Positions 10,545 through 22,095 of a stretch of DNA of 64,000 nucleotides are shown here, piece by piece (the stretch's first letter is position 1; each line of letters opens with the position of its first letter). The stretch is taken from assembly GCF_020882245.1 (NCBI RefSeq), contig NC_083599.1, forward strand, positions 81,773,422 to 81,837,421, read 5' to 3'. The DNA is from Rhopalosiphum padi. Taxonomy: Eukaryota; Arthropoda; Insecta; Hemiptera; Aphididae. The position numbers and the translations under genes are program-made. Under the pieces are notes generated by a model that made no database searches, had not been told where the DNA came from, and saw nothing but the letters and a program-made list of their open reading frames with translations.

Positions 10545-13500
10545 CAAAGGTGGGCATTAACTAGTTAAAAAGTTAAAGTTAAGTTAAAAAGTTAATTTTT
10601 TTTTAACTTTTTAACTTATCTAGTTAGTTTGTTTTATAATCAACTTATGAACTTAACTAGTTTAATTTACAGTTGAAATAACTTAGCTTTTCTCAGTTGA
10701 TTTAAAAAAAAAAACCAATAAGTTAAAAACATTTTGAAATTTTTCGTTTTTACGTAAATATTGCTATAATAGTAATATCTACGTATAAACGAAATATTAT
10801 CTGATATTATCAGTATAAAAATAAAAATAAAACTTAAATTGGAAAGAAAATTCTAAAAATAACTTGAAAACTAAATTATCGTTTAAAGTACCTATATAGT
10901 TATAGTTGTGTATAATATATACATGATAATATTATGCCGGTCTATACTTGTAGACAATATTATGAATTATAGTACGCTTGCATCGACCAGTCCCTTACGT
11001 TGTTTGTAAATCGTAATCGACTTTATCATAATCGTCATTCATTTACCTACCGTGTGCGATATTTATTTAGTCCATTCGTTATATTGACATATTGTTTTAA
11101 TATTATATGGTAGACATTTTATATTTCAGATTTCTTAATATTATTTATTACATTATTACTTAAAATAATTAAAAATGTCATTAAGTACGGTAACGAGTAG
11201 TGAAAATACAAGACAACTTCAATCTTCAAATAGTTTAAAATGGTCGTGCGTTAGTTCTTTTTTTCAACAAATATTTGATACTGCAACCAATACTCGCAGT
11301 AATTCTCTAACATTTAAATGTTTGTTATGTGTACCCAGAAGAAAATTAATATCTGTTTCTCATACTTCAAATGCCAATCTCAGAAGTCATATTAAGGTAA
11401 TTATTATTTTATTTATTTTTTGTATTCTGTATTCTTTAATATTGTACCTAATTTAAATATTTAATAATATTACAATAGTTAATAGTTTATTAATCGTACA
11501 TAGTTAATAAATAAATATAATAGATTAATTTAATAGATTAATAATTAAGTAATGGTATTAAATTTTTAATGGAAATGATGATAACGATTTGAATGTAAAT
11601 GAAGAAGAAATTGTTACAAGCATTGAAATTTCTGATGTATTAGATGTGAACATGAACATGAATAGTTTGGAAAATTTGACTCTACCTCCACACCAACGAT
11701 GTGCTGCTCATACTCTTAATCTTGTTGCTACAGTAGATAGTGTAGAGGCTCTTAATGATGCAAGTTATAAACGAATTAGTAGACGTGTTTTTGCTAAGTG
11801 TCAAGCGTTGTTAAATAAACAGAACCAGTCCACACAGTGCGCAGATCAAATAAAAGAGATTCTTGGTCGTTATCTCGTTGTTCCTAACGCCACTAGGTAA
11901 AATTATAAATACGTTATTAAATTTGTTTCTAATTTAATATTGTTAATTGTTATACTAATACACTACTGTTGTGTGCGGAGTAATACATATGTTTTGGTTT
12001 TTAGGTGGAACTCTTTCTATGATGCAATGAATGTTATAACTGATAATCATGATAATCTTAATGAAATTTGTGTCAAACTACAGTTGCCTATTTTTTCAAA
12101 TACTCAAGAAGTTGGTTTTTTAATTGAATACTGCAAGGTAATACTCATATTATGTAATACTCAATTATATATTTAAATATTTTAAAGTGTTCAAATATAA
12201 AAAGTTGCTTAAATTAAAATCGATACTTCCAGGTTATGAAACCAGTTGCCCGAGCTTTGGATTTTTGCAAGGAGAAAAAAAAAATTGCATTGGTTATTTA
12301 TTACCTACCATTAGCGCAATAAATAATTCCTATGATGAGATGAAAAATCTTAAGTTTTGTCAACCTCTTGTTCTCAGCTTAAAGAAAGGACTCGCTAAAC
12401 GGTATAACTAATCTTACAAAGTTACAAATTAATTATTTTTACTTTATTTTTTAGTATCAATTATCATACATGTTATGTTCTACCTTTTAGATTTCAAAGA
12501 TACATGACTTGCGAAAACTGTCAAATATCAGCTGTCTTAATTCCAAAATTTAAACTGAATTGGGCCAAACCTCATGACAAAATTAATATAAGACAGCGAC
12601 TGATTGATTATTTGATCTCAGATAATGAGAAGGATGATAATACTGATAATAGTTTGTCACTACCCATGTCTAAAGATCAGATTACTGGTAGTGATTCGGA
12701 AGATGATTTTTTACAGTTTGGGGACACTGTAGAAACAGATTATTTTCCTAACAATAACATACAAATGTTGGTGGATAACTATCTATCAAACACACTGTTA
12801 AAAAAACCTAATGATTTACCTTTACAATTGAAAAAAGCATACATAAGATTCAATTCAGCGATACCCTCATCAGCTCCTGTAGAAAGGCTGTTTAGTGCAG
12901 GAGGGCAATTAATGGAAAAAAGGAGAGGAAAAATGACTGATAAAAATTTTGAAATGACCTTGTTACTGAAATATAATAAATATTTCAATATCATGTGATA
13001 AATCATGCTAATAAAATGTATAATTATTAAAGGTTTTATAGTTTTTGTTTTATATTATATTTAAATATAAAGGAATTATGTTGTAAATTACATATTATGC
13101 GAGTTGCAATAATGTTTTTAATAAAATTAATAATTTTAAATTACAAATTGACAATTGTTATGTTTTGATGTTATATAACTTATATATATGAAGGTCATGT
13201 ACTCAACTTCACGTATTATGACATTCAATTGCTATACGTTATAAAAAAATGTATTTGTTAAATTATTAATTTGAGATGAGCATAGTTTAAGTTAATAAAT
13301 AATAGAAAAGTAAAAGGGTATACAGTGTACATTATGATAAAAGTTCAATCAAATTGTTTTTATAATTTATAAATTAGAAAATAGGAAGACACATTCACTC
13401 TTTATTTGATTAACATAATAATTTAAAAAAAAATAGATCAACTTTTTTTTAACTAAGTTAAGTTAATTTTTTTTTCTATATTAACTTTTAACTTATCGAG

Positions 13501-13605
13501 TTAAATTTATAATTTGTTAACTGTTAACTTTTAACTTATCGATCTTGTGTCCTCTTAACTTAAGTTAACTTGAGTTAATTATTTTCATTAACTTGCCCAC
13601 CTTTG
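10545..13605 (+). mobile_element. hAT transposon, internally deleted, perfect 8-bp target duplication
   Basis: The ends are CAAAGGTGGGCA (10545) and the inverse TGCCCACCTTTG (ends 13605). ATAATAGA is duplicated exactly at 10537-10544 and 13606-13613. Both subterminal regions (10555-10700 and 13430-13590) are packed with aagttaa/ttaactt words in both orientations, probable transposase-binding sites. It is nested in the P-like candidate just downstream of the P-like gene. Confidence 0.92.
11175..12998 (+). pseudogene. hAT transposase, about five exons, core deleted and one frameshift
   Basis: Exon 1 (11175-11396) encodes a BED zinc finger (SLTFKCLLC ... SNANLRSHIK) before donor AAG/GTAATT. The next coding stretch (about 11575-11896) goes straight to PPHQRCAAHTLNLVATVD, so most of the catalytic domain with the first Asp is missing. 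Further exons: 12005-12136 (WNSFYDAMNVI..), about 12233-12401 (GYLLPTISAINNSYDEM) and about 12491-12998, ending in the hAT dimerisation block (SAIPSSAPVERLFSAGGQLMEKRRGKMTD). The exon from 12233 starts in one frame (VMKPVARALDF) and changes by one base near 12262. It would bind its own ends but could not catalyse transposition. Confidence 0.85.
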
Positions 13606-13642
13606 ATAATAGATAATATAATAAATAGGTATAATAAATTAC

Positions 13643-16600
13643 TTAGATATTTTGTAAAACCCGAAGTTTATCTGCATTTTGCATCGATCGCTTTCCGTTG
13701 TTTGCATTTAGCCACTTGCATTCTTTGTATAATTTAGTTCTTAAAAGAGGTTCAATTATATATTGAAAGTGTTCTTTGCATGAATTAGATTGTAAAATTG
13801 AATATTTTTCCTCTATTTTGGTTTTTGCTTTAGAAATTAATTGAGCTAATAATTTTTTGTTGCACTTCATTTCATAAAAATTATTTTTAAAAACATTTAA
13901 CATATAGGTAGTAGATATATCTAATAATATATTTTTTGGTGCTGTCAACCCATACCCTTGGTCTGTATAATCATACGTTTTGTTATGAAATTAAATTTGC
14001 ACATTTCACAATTGAATTTTTGAATGCATTTTTTTGCCAAATAACCAGCAAAATATGTTATGCTACAAGTCTCCAACGATATTGGTGTTGCCTCGAAAGT
14101 TGTTTTAGGACTACCAGAAGTTTCTGAAAAACTAGAAACTGATTCGAGCGTTTCATTTAAATCTTCGACTACTACGGGCCCCGGTTCTACAGTTACGTTT
14201 TCTACATCAGCTATGGTTATGTAATTGTCGTCATCATCCTCACAGTTGCTGCAACACGTTGAACATTGCATTAAACTGTAAGTGCATATATAGCCAAAAC
14301 AACAACGGAAAGTTCTCGCTGTGGGATTCCTGTTATATCCATTTTTTTGTCTCATTAATGAAAAAAAATTTTCCAACACATCTTGCGTGAGACGGTTTGT
14401 CATTAAAAAGTAATTTTTTCCAGTAGGCTGAAATTGACTCATATCTTCTTTTTCACTTTGAAATAGATTCATTATGGCGGTTGTTGACCAAATTATCCCG
14501 GTGAAACAAGGAGGAACACTGGTTTTATTTGTTTTTAAATTATTTTTTTTTGCGTTTTTAAACATCAATTGAGCTTTTTCTAAATTTTGGAGTACATGTG
14601 TGGTATTATCACTTATTGGCCTTTTATTAATATTACGATCGTAAAGATTTTTACTATTTGCTGCGTCGAACATATCATTTATAACGCTTATGAAGTTGGA
14701 GGTATTTATTGCCGTGTCAGATATCAGTTCACCAGTCGAGACACACGTCTTAATAGCAGCCGATACAGAGTTACTAAAAAGCTGAATCGCTAGTTTACAT
14801 GTCATTTTCTGGAACGCATTTGGAGCAAGGTGCGCTGGCGTTATTTTGGTCATAGCCCGAGCAGTATTTTTTATGTCTGTCTCGTAAGTTTTTCTAATGT
14901 CTTTGAATGATACAATGTTATTGTTAATTTCAAAATTACCGGACAACAGATTATTTCTTATACTTTTCACCAAATGTGGCATATCATAAATTAAAAATAT
15001 TTTTTTTTCATTTATTATGGTAAACGGCCTATCTTCTGTTCCATCGAGTAATTTAAACATTCGTTGGTTTTGAGTACCTTGGTCACAAACAATAGTGGTC
15101 GGTATTAGGTTGAGTCTAGTCATAACTTTTTCCACGCATTTCTTTATAATTATCACTAAATCATCACCTTTTACTCCGTTACCCGTAAAAAAATAACAAA
15201 ACGGAAATTTCCATTTTTTATATAGTCCACGTAGCATTATCACTAAAGCATGTGTTCCAAATGTAGGCGTTCGACCCAGAGGCCGTAAATCTTCAAAACC
15301 TTCGATTTCATCGAATATTTTATTGTACTCAATAGATTTCATAATAGAAACTTCGTCTAATAAAATAACGCACTTTTTTTCTTCGTACGCAAAGTCTGAG
15401 GTTTTAAGTTTAATTTGTTCCATGTACATAGATGGAAAACCAGTGGAAAAATGAATTGAGTTCAACCAACGCTTTACAGTGCTTTTCCCCGGTAGTATAA
15501 TACCACTTTTAAGCATATAATTGTAAGTGGATGGTGATTTATAGTAAAGTGACAAAGCAATTTTTTTTTCTTGGGGAGACCATGGTTTACGTTTTTTATG
15601 TAGAACTTGCATCATTGTAAGGGCTTTGGAATTCTTTGATGGAAATTTTGTTTTGTTAAAAAAATTTCGCACAACATTTTTTGAGTTTTTTCATTTTTTT
15701 TTTCAAAGCGCTTATTATAGCTCGTTTTCTTTTTAACATCCTTCGTAAAGTCAATAGCTTTTGTTTAAGAACAGATTCCGTGAACAATTTTTTTTTCGGT
15801 GATTTTTTTTGGGGAGTAGGAAATGAAATCAATGATGATACAAAAGATTTCGTAGTTGGTGTAATAGATAAACTTGGACTTTCATCGAAAAAAAGCTGCT
15901 TGGCAACGGGGCTAATTGATCTCTGACGCCTATCATATTTACGTTTCGGTGTTAAGACTTCAAGCGATTCTGCTAATGTTAAATTATCTAAAAAACAATT
16001 ATTTTTTGTTTACTGTAAAAATACAGTCATAATTTTTTTTATAAGCATTTAAAGTTTGAATTTTGACAAAATACGCAAAAATCACGAAAATGTGCAAACT
16101 GTTTTATGTTTGAAATTCATAAAAATAATACAAAATTCTTCATAAGTTTGTCTAATTTACGTGGTTTTATATGTTTAAGACGATACAAGTATATAATTTT
16201 ATTTTATTTTAAGTATGAAACTATGAACAATTCAACATCTATAGAAAAACCCAACATTTATTAATTGTGTCAACATATTATGTACCTACCTGTAACTACA
16301 AAGGTTTCTTTAGATTGGAACTGCCCTTTTTCAGTAAGTGTATCTGCAGGATATAATGTGTTTACAATTTTAAAAATTTTAACAGTATTATTATTTTTTT
16401 TATTTTGTTGTAGTCTAACCTGGAATTATATTTTCAACTAGGAACCTTGGCGATCTCTTATTGGATAATTTACTAGAAGGTGCGTTTAAAGGCACCGTCT
16501 TATGCGTTGCTGTAAAATCTTAAAGAACGAATACTTAACTTAATTTTTAATAACCGATAAGCTTAAGAGGACGCTATACCCACATATACGACATACACAG

Positions 16601-16989
16601 AAAAAGCCTTCCAAATTAATTTATATATAACAAATTTTACCCAGCGAATATTCCATCGGAACAGCATTTTTTTTTAATGTGCGACGAATTGTATCAACTG
16701 GTTCGTTGTACATTTTAGTATCAAAATGATTAGCACAAATGTACCTTTTTTTCAACCGTTTAGGGCTGAGTGACACTAGATTCATATTTCCTATGTTTGA
16801 TAAAATAAAAATAAGTAATACAGTAACCTTCAGTAATATCATATGGTAATATTTATTTTTAAATAATTTATCTGAATTTAAAATCCATTTTTTAGCCAAT
16901 TCTTCATTATTAGGGAAAGAATAAAAACTATTCTTAGAGGTTCTCCTCGACAAATTACAATTAAAAAACATACATTTATCACCAGACAT
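13643..16989 (-). pseudogene. THAP9/P-element-like transposase, four exons, frameshifted
   Basis: Exon 1 (16989-16641) starts MSGDKCMFFNCNL and contains a THAP C2CH finger (CxxxxC ... ICANHF) with an odd hydrophobic insert between its halves. Exons 2 (16509-16420), 3 (16343-16290) and 4 (from 15987) join cleanly; all three introns are phase 1 with GT-AG. Exon 4 opens with a linker and a Leu/Lys coiled coil (LKQKLLTLRRMLKRKR), then shifts frame in a T-run near 15665. It continues as a 575-codon P-type transposase body with CVILLDEVSIMKS, RGLYKKWKFPFCYFFTGNGVKGDD, PTTIVCDQGTQNQRMF, YDMPHLVKSIRNNLL and NRLTQDVLENFFSLMRQKNGYNRNPTARTFR. A second frameshift near 13946 leads into the C-terminal block ending at 13643. 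Exon and splice preservation is good, so decay is recent or the indels are assembly errors in homopolymers. Confidence 0.85.
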
Positions 16990-18340
16990 TTTAAAAAAAA
17001 AAACAGACAGCTAGAACTCTAGAAGAACTTTAGAGCTCTGTACTTAATAATTCGTATGAATCAAATGAAAAATAAATGCCGACAATATTATCAGTAGACA
17101 TTATTTTTGATCGTGTACCGTAAAAAGGATTTTCCAAAACCTTTTATATAATAAAATTGTATACTATTTGTATAATTAACGTTTAGGAACACTATTATAG
17201 ATATATAGAAATGCGAGCAACCGGTGGCGGTCGGGACTTGAGTCTGACCTGGCCTCGCAAACAAAACAGCTGGTATTTTAAATTAAATCATACATAAATT
17301 TATTTAATTTCCTTCGACCGAATGAAGTTAAAAATAATATGAGTAGTGATATGAGTAGATTTAAACGTAAACAGTTTGATGACAAAATATATAAATGTTT
17401 TTCAAATAACAAATATCACAATTTATGTCGAAATCTACCTTGGATATTGATCAGATGTTACAAGTGGGTCACTGGATGTTATTAAATTTGAATTCAATGA
17501 TATAATATCATTGTATACGAAAAACGATTCTGAGCGAAGACGGTATGTCAGCCTACAATATTATTATAGGTAGGTATATTTCATGATATAATTGTGATCA
17601 AAGTTGAAAGTAACTAATTTTAGTATTCTAATATCCACTACAGTAGGTTAAATTCATTTTTTCCAAAATAATTACATTGAAAAATGTCATTGTGTTTATA
17701 AAATATAACAATACATTTAGAACAACGATTAATTTATTTTCTGAAAAGAAATCATACTGTCGAGGTTCAAGAAAACAAAAATATTTTAACGTTTTATTTC
17801 TACCTAGATTAGTTTTGTAATATTAAAATGGGTAGGTACCCACAAACTCCATATTTTTAATTTACAAATAAGAATAAAAATATGAACATTGTATTTTGTG
17901 TTTAGTAACCTATGTGTATAGTGTAATGTACAAAATTAAACTCATAATAGGGTCATGCATATTTTTTTTTAAATAAGAACTATTTTTTTTTCGCTCATAA
18001 ATTCATATATTATGCGAATCCAGCGAGCCGAAAAAATTAAAAACCTATAGGGTCTTTCCCCTTTTAATCCGCTACTGTAAGTAACATAATATGGCAATGA
18101 TAACACAGAGCGTACGTATAGCGGCGGGAGTGTACACGTTCATTTTTGAACCGATAAGTATGTGAAGCAATCGGAATGCACCCAGATAGCGGATCACGCA
18201 CGGTAGTCTATCAACATGAAAGTGGGCCTCGTATCGTCGGTCCCCACTTCTGCAAGGCTGCAATCACTAGCGCTTACAACGTTCACCGCCAATACTAGGC
18301 GGGTGCCCACAGCGCTGTATAACGGCCGCCGCCAACTGAC
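16990..18340. other. Non-coding region upstream of the P-like gene
   Basis: Mostly AT-rich with no gene. 18070-18340 is GC-richer (agcggcgggagtgtac, cggccgccgccaactg) and ends at the 55-bp inverted repeat; it may be promoter sequence of the element. Confidence 0.4.
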
Positions 18341-18395
18341 GCGCAGCCTATTTTCTATAGCAGTGGGCTATCTATAGTATTTATAATCAATGGTT
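18341..18395 (-). repeat. Right terminal inverted repeat of the P-like candidate
   Basis: Perfect 55-bp inverse copy of 9551-9605. It lies just beyond a CpG-rich stretch (18240-18340) that could be the promoter side of the element. Confidence 0.85.
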
Positions 18396-18695
18396 TTACG
18401 TATACGATTTTATTTTACGCGTGTACTTATTGCCATCGTCGTGAGTCCAATGATTTGTCGATAGCGGTGTACTAATATATCAAAAGACTATCTTATCATC
18501 GACAACAAATTACCCGTGTAATAACATATTGTAAATCTATTTATTGTTTATTCGTCGGTAAATTTCCTACGACTATATCATATATTACACATATTTCATT
18601 TTTTTTGTACGTTATAGTTAAGTCTGTTGCAGATAATAAAACCAATAATACCTGCACTATAGCAAACACCTTATAATATATTGAAAATATTGAGG

Positions 18696-18700
<5 letters not shown>

Positions 18701-18738
<38 letters not shown>
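18701..18738. repeat. (TA)n microsatellite
   Basis: Nineteen TA units without interruption. Copy 2 of the surrounding block has only a short tatatata at this place, so the array expanded after the copies separated. Confidence 0.95.
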
Positions 18739-18741
<3 letters not shown>

Positions 18742-19093
18742 TAATAACTAACAAAACTGATGTATTGTAATAATATATATATTAATATATATATGCAAAA
18801 CCAAAAATTCGTAACAGACATAAATGTACAATATATACATAATAATAAAATATTTAAAAACACGTTACGTTTAACAATATACATTTAATTTAATATACGT
18901 CCACAATATATACGTGGGAAATCGTATAAATATATATTTGTGCGTGTGTGTGTGTGTGTGCGTGTGTCAGTATATAATATATAATAAATATAAAAAAATA
19001 TAAAAAAAAATGAATATAAAATATGTAAAAAATTTAAAATTTATTGTTTTTGCTGTAAAAAAAAGAATTTAATACATTAACTACAATAATATA

Positions 19094-19588
19094 CAGTCGG
19101 GTCTCGATAATCCGAACACAGGCTAATCCGAAAGACGCGGTAATCCGAACTGGCTTGAGAATTATCTTATCGCTATATGTAATATGTACGTATGTATGTA
19201 TTTATAAATAATATTTTTCGGTAATAACATTTTTCGATTATGTTTGTAATCGCACGTGTATGAACGATGAAAGCTGCGAAGAACTAATGTTGTTTAGACG
19301 TTTTCGGGACAAGGGATACCAATCCATAATAGAAACCAGTGTACAAAAAAAAAAAAAAAAAATCAATATCTTAAATAGTAAGGTTCATAATTATACTCAT
19401 AATTATATTAATATTTTTATATATTCATTGTCTTTTGAAATAACGAGTTTTTACAGATAAAAATAAAATTTCATAATTTAAATTACAATAAATTTGATGA
19501 TTTTTTTTAAGCCATAGGTAATCCGAACAAATCGCTAATCCGAACGACCCCTTTCCCCAATCTCCTTCGGATTATCGAGACCCGACTG
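19094..19588. mobile_element. pogo/Tigger-type MITE with TA target duplication
   Basis: Ends CAGTCGGGTCTCGATAATCC and its inverse, with TA at 19092-19093 and 19589-19590. Further aatccgaa words lie inside both ends. Copy 2 of the host repeat (near 62695-62705) has the uninterrupted site with one TA, which confirms the insertion. The 495-bp body has only a small frame (19260-19460) that I cannot assign. Confidence 0.92.
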
Positions 19589-19621
19589 TAGTAAAATAAT
19601 TTTAAACATAAATTATATTAC

Positions 19622-20181
19622 TTACATTTTTTTTTCGGCCGCCTCCGCTGCCGCACCCGGGGCCTCCGCCGCCGCCCCCGTGGCCTCCGCCGCCGCACCC
19701 GGCGCCACCTCGGATGTTCCCGGGGTTTCCGCGGTACTTTCCGGGTTCTCCGCCGCACAAGGGGCCACCCGCTCCGGCCTCTCACTGGAGCCTATCCCCG
19801 CCACTGCAGGCCGCTTATATTTTTTTTTCGATTTTTTGCCTGTAACACGAATATACAATGGAATAATATACTGCTCACGAAAAGCACACGGGGCAAGTGA
19901 AATTTAATATATATATATATATATATAATAATTATAAATATATAAAATACTCACATTTCCGCGCAATGTGACCGTAGCCGTTGCAGTTGAAGCAACCTGA
20001 AATAGAAAAATTATATAGAATTATCATAATGAGGTCTGCGGCTTAAATTTCGATAAATTTACGGCGTACGGCCTGTTTTGGCCGCGGGTTTGCTGGGATT
20101 ACCGACGGGTTTGAATTACCGTAGTAATTCACCCGCAAACCCGGGCAATTGTTTATGGAACCGATGTTCAAGTTGTCCATG
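19622..20181 (-). CDS. Small CCHC zinc-knuckle protein with basic patch and Ala/Pro-rich tail
   Basis: Three exons: 20181-20063 (ATG at 20180, acceptor TTTATTTCAG), 19996-19955 (42 nt) and 19839-19622. Splice phases fit (1 and 1). The product is 125 residues if it ends at the TAA at 19622; a good donor (AAAAT/GTAAGT) overlaps that stop, so another exon is possible. Exon 1 codes for MDNLNIGSINNCPGLRVNYY. The second exon is almost exactly one zinc knuckle, CFNCNGYGHIARKC, whose last Cys codon is built across the splice. Then comes KKSKKKYKRP, nuclear-localisation-like, and a tail of AAAEAPG repeats. Zinc knuckles bind RNA or single-stranded DNA, as in retroelement Gag and cellular CNBP-type proteins. 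It is not clear whether this is a gene carried by a repeat or a duplicated host gene. Confidence 0.6.
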
Positions 20182-20530
20182 CTGAAATAAATTATAATTA
20201 AGACACACGCATCGTTCTTTTTTTTCTTATATATATAACGTAACGCGGTGACCAGATGTACAAACATATTTTAATAATTTTCCTACATACCTATTAGAAT
20301 TGATTATTTAAATAATTTTTTTTTCGAATATAAGTATTTTTATTTTAATTAGAAGATAATATTTAGCCCAACTACGATCTTACAGTATATTATGCATTTT
20401 TAGCTCGAACCATAAAATAAAAATGAAAAAAAAAATACTTTCTTATGAAAAACTACAGTTCATGTGGTCACCATTAATATACTCTAACTCAACAATAAGC
20501 AAATATAATTAAATATCATGTACTTACGTC

Positions 20531-21442
20531 CAGCGGCGTAGATACGATTTTTTTCTGGAGGGGGTTTTAAAATATATATATGATCAAATTTACAAGTTAT
20601 TAGTTAAACTAAACGTCATTTTTATTTTGTTTCAAATTGGTTTTAGTTATAAATAGTTTTTATAGTGTTATATTAGTTAATTATAACAAGAAATTCATAA
20701 AATAAAATCCAGCCGTCGTTTGTCTGTAGATAATTCGTCCAACACTTCCTTTGCATCTATTGATATTGAACGATGAATGGACAGCATTGCCAATCCATTT
20801 AATCGTTTCTAAAATTTTAAAATTTCATTCATATTTTTGTTTAATTAAATACAGTTCCTATAATATAATATATTATATAAATACCTCTGACATTGTATTC
20901 CTTAGGTACGTTTTAATTCTCTTCAATGACGAAAAAGACCTTTCGGATGAAGCTGTTGAAACAGGTAGTGTTGCTAATATTTGTAGCAATTTGTATATAT
21001 TTGGATACATGTCATTGCAGATAATTAAAGCATCCATAGCATTTTTAGGGTTGTTTATCTAATGCAAGTATTTTACGTTGCATAAGTTTTAACTCAGATA
21101 TCAAAATATCTTTATTGTTATCTGCCAAATCATTATTATAAAAATCTATCAAGCTAATAAATTCATCTTTTTCAAGTGTCGACATTTCTAACGTTTTTGG
21201 AAATAAGTTTTGAAATCCTTTTAATATTTTCTGATGTTCAATAAATCTTGATTCAATTTCGTTAATAAACAAGTCTAAATAGGATATGAATATTGTTATT
21301 TTAAAATATTCTTCAGGTGTATTCACTGCCCAAGTAACAATTTCCAATGATAAAGGTTGATTAATATTTAGTTTAGATATAATATTTATTTTTATTTAAT
21401 TAATATTGAAAATTAAATATTAATATCCAATTTTTAAAATAT
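20531..21442 (-). mobile_element. hAT element, 3' part only
   Basis: Begins with a hAT-style end, CAGCGGCGTAGATACG, at 20531, next to the edge of the repeat block. It contains the C-terminal part of a hAT transposase on the minus strand, and stops at 21442 where the errantivirus LTR remnant begins. The other end of the element is not present. Confidence 0.65.
20695..21390 (-). pseudogene. hAT transposase C-terminal region (ZMYM1/52-kDa-repressor-like type)
   Basis: Reading right to left: LEIVTWAVNTPEEYFKITIF from about 21380, then a helical stretch to about 21060, then the hAT dimerisation motif ATLPVSTASSERSFSSLKR ending at donor AG/GTATTT near 20888. A final exon after TTTTAG (about 20812) gives KRLNGLAMLSIHRSISID and stops at 20695. 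The BED/TTF finger and most of the catalytic domain are absent, and a TAA upstream at about 21393 closes the frame. The fragment cannot act alone. Confidence 0.75.
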
Positions 21443-21481
21443 TGTTAGGAACCCTTGCACACACACTTTAGATTAGTAAGC
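21443..21481 (+). repeat. Truncated 5' LTR (first 39 bp)
   Basis: Identical start to the 3' LTR (tgttaggaacccttgcac .. gattagtaagc), then the sequence diverges into gag coding sequence (GHSIEKCYKKKG). Confidence 0.9.
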
Positions 21482-22095
21482 TGGTCATTCCATAGAAAAA
21501 TGCTATAAAAAAAAAGGAGCGGATGAAAGAAAAAATAATCAACAAGAAGGTGATAAAGGAAATCAAAAAAATTATTCGGGAAACGGATCGGGACCGAATG
21601 CCTCGGGCAGTCGTTCGGTCAAAGATTTAAAAATAATAGCCCAAACACAATAAGAACCTTACCATTTACAATAAAATTACATAACGACCATGCAATATTT
21701 CAAGCCTCACAATGTACGTCAGGAAGTGCAAAACTCCTAATAGATACCGGCGCAAAACTAAACCTTATCCGACTTGACGTATTGCATGACGAAGTTCTAG
21801 TTTCGGATACTAATATTTATCAGTTACAAGGAATAAACGACCGCTTAGTCAACACTATGGGTGGTGTTGTACTTATGATTTCAGATAAGAACCAAACTTT
21901 TGAAACCGAATTTCATGTGGTACCATCGTCATTTCCAATTGACGGGGATGGAATTTGGGTAAACCTTTTCTAAAGGAAAACAAAATCATCATCAACGTAG
22001 ATCAGGAGGAAATAACTTATCCTGACAATGCCACAACAACCATACCAGCCAGAAGCGAAGCGATAATTCCTATACGAATATTAAACGAACCTCTA
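21482..22095 (+). pseudogene. Errantivirus gag tail and protease remnant
   Basis: The first codons after the LTR stub are the second half of a CCHC knuckle (GHSIEKC), a Lys/Asn/Gly-rich gag tail and a stop near 21650. The retropepsin active site LLIDTGAKLNLI lies at about 21740-21780. Frame breaks occur near 21960, after DGDGI, and near 22095. It would have processed Gag-Pol. Only the broken state is described here. Confidence 0.75.

Larger units (their letters stand above)
9551..18395 (-). mobile_element. Candidate P-like transposon, 8.8 kb, bounded by a perfect 55-bp inverted repeat
   Basis: 9551-9605 and 18341-18395 are exact reverse complements of each other over 55 bp. The adjoining 8-bp flanks, gtatgtat on the left and ttacgtat on the right, match at 6 of 8 positions, the target length expected of P elements. 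The only gene inside not explained by nested insertions is the THAP9/P-like transposase relic at 13643-16989. A SINE (10059-10326) and a hAT (10545-13605) sit inside; without them the element would be about 5.5 kb. The link between this repeat and the P-like gene is inferred. Confidence 0.6.
18571..20526. repeat. Dispersed repeat block, copy 1
   Basis: Collinear with 62217-63460. Shared segments run from tatattacacatatttc to the AT microsatellite, a (TG)n run near 18945-18967, an Ala/Pro-coding GC-rich patch, and a stretch ending aaatatcatgtact. Copy 1 has an extra pogo-type MITE (19094-19588) and keeps the zinc-knuckle exon (19955-19996) that copy 2 lacks. Confidence 0.85.

Noticed and set aside
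13936..14127. Plus-strand frames over 13.9-15.9 kb
   Set aside because: Antisense shadows of the P-like transposase.
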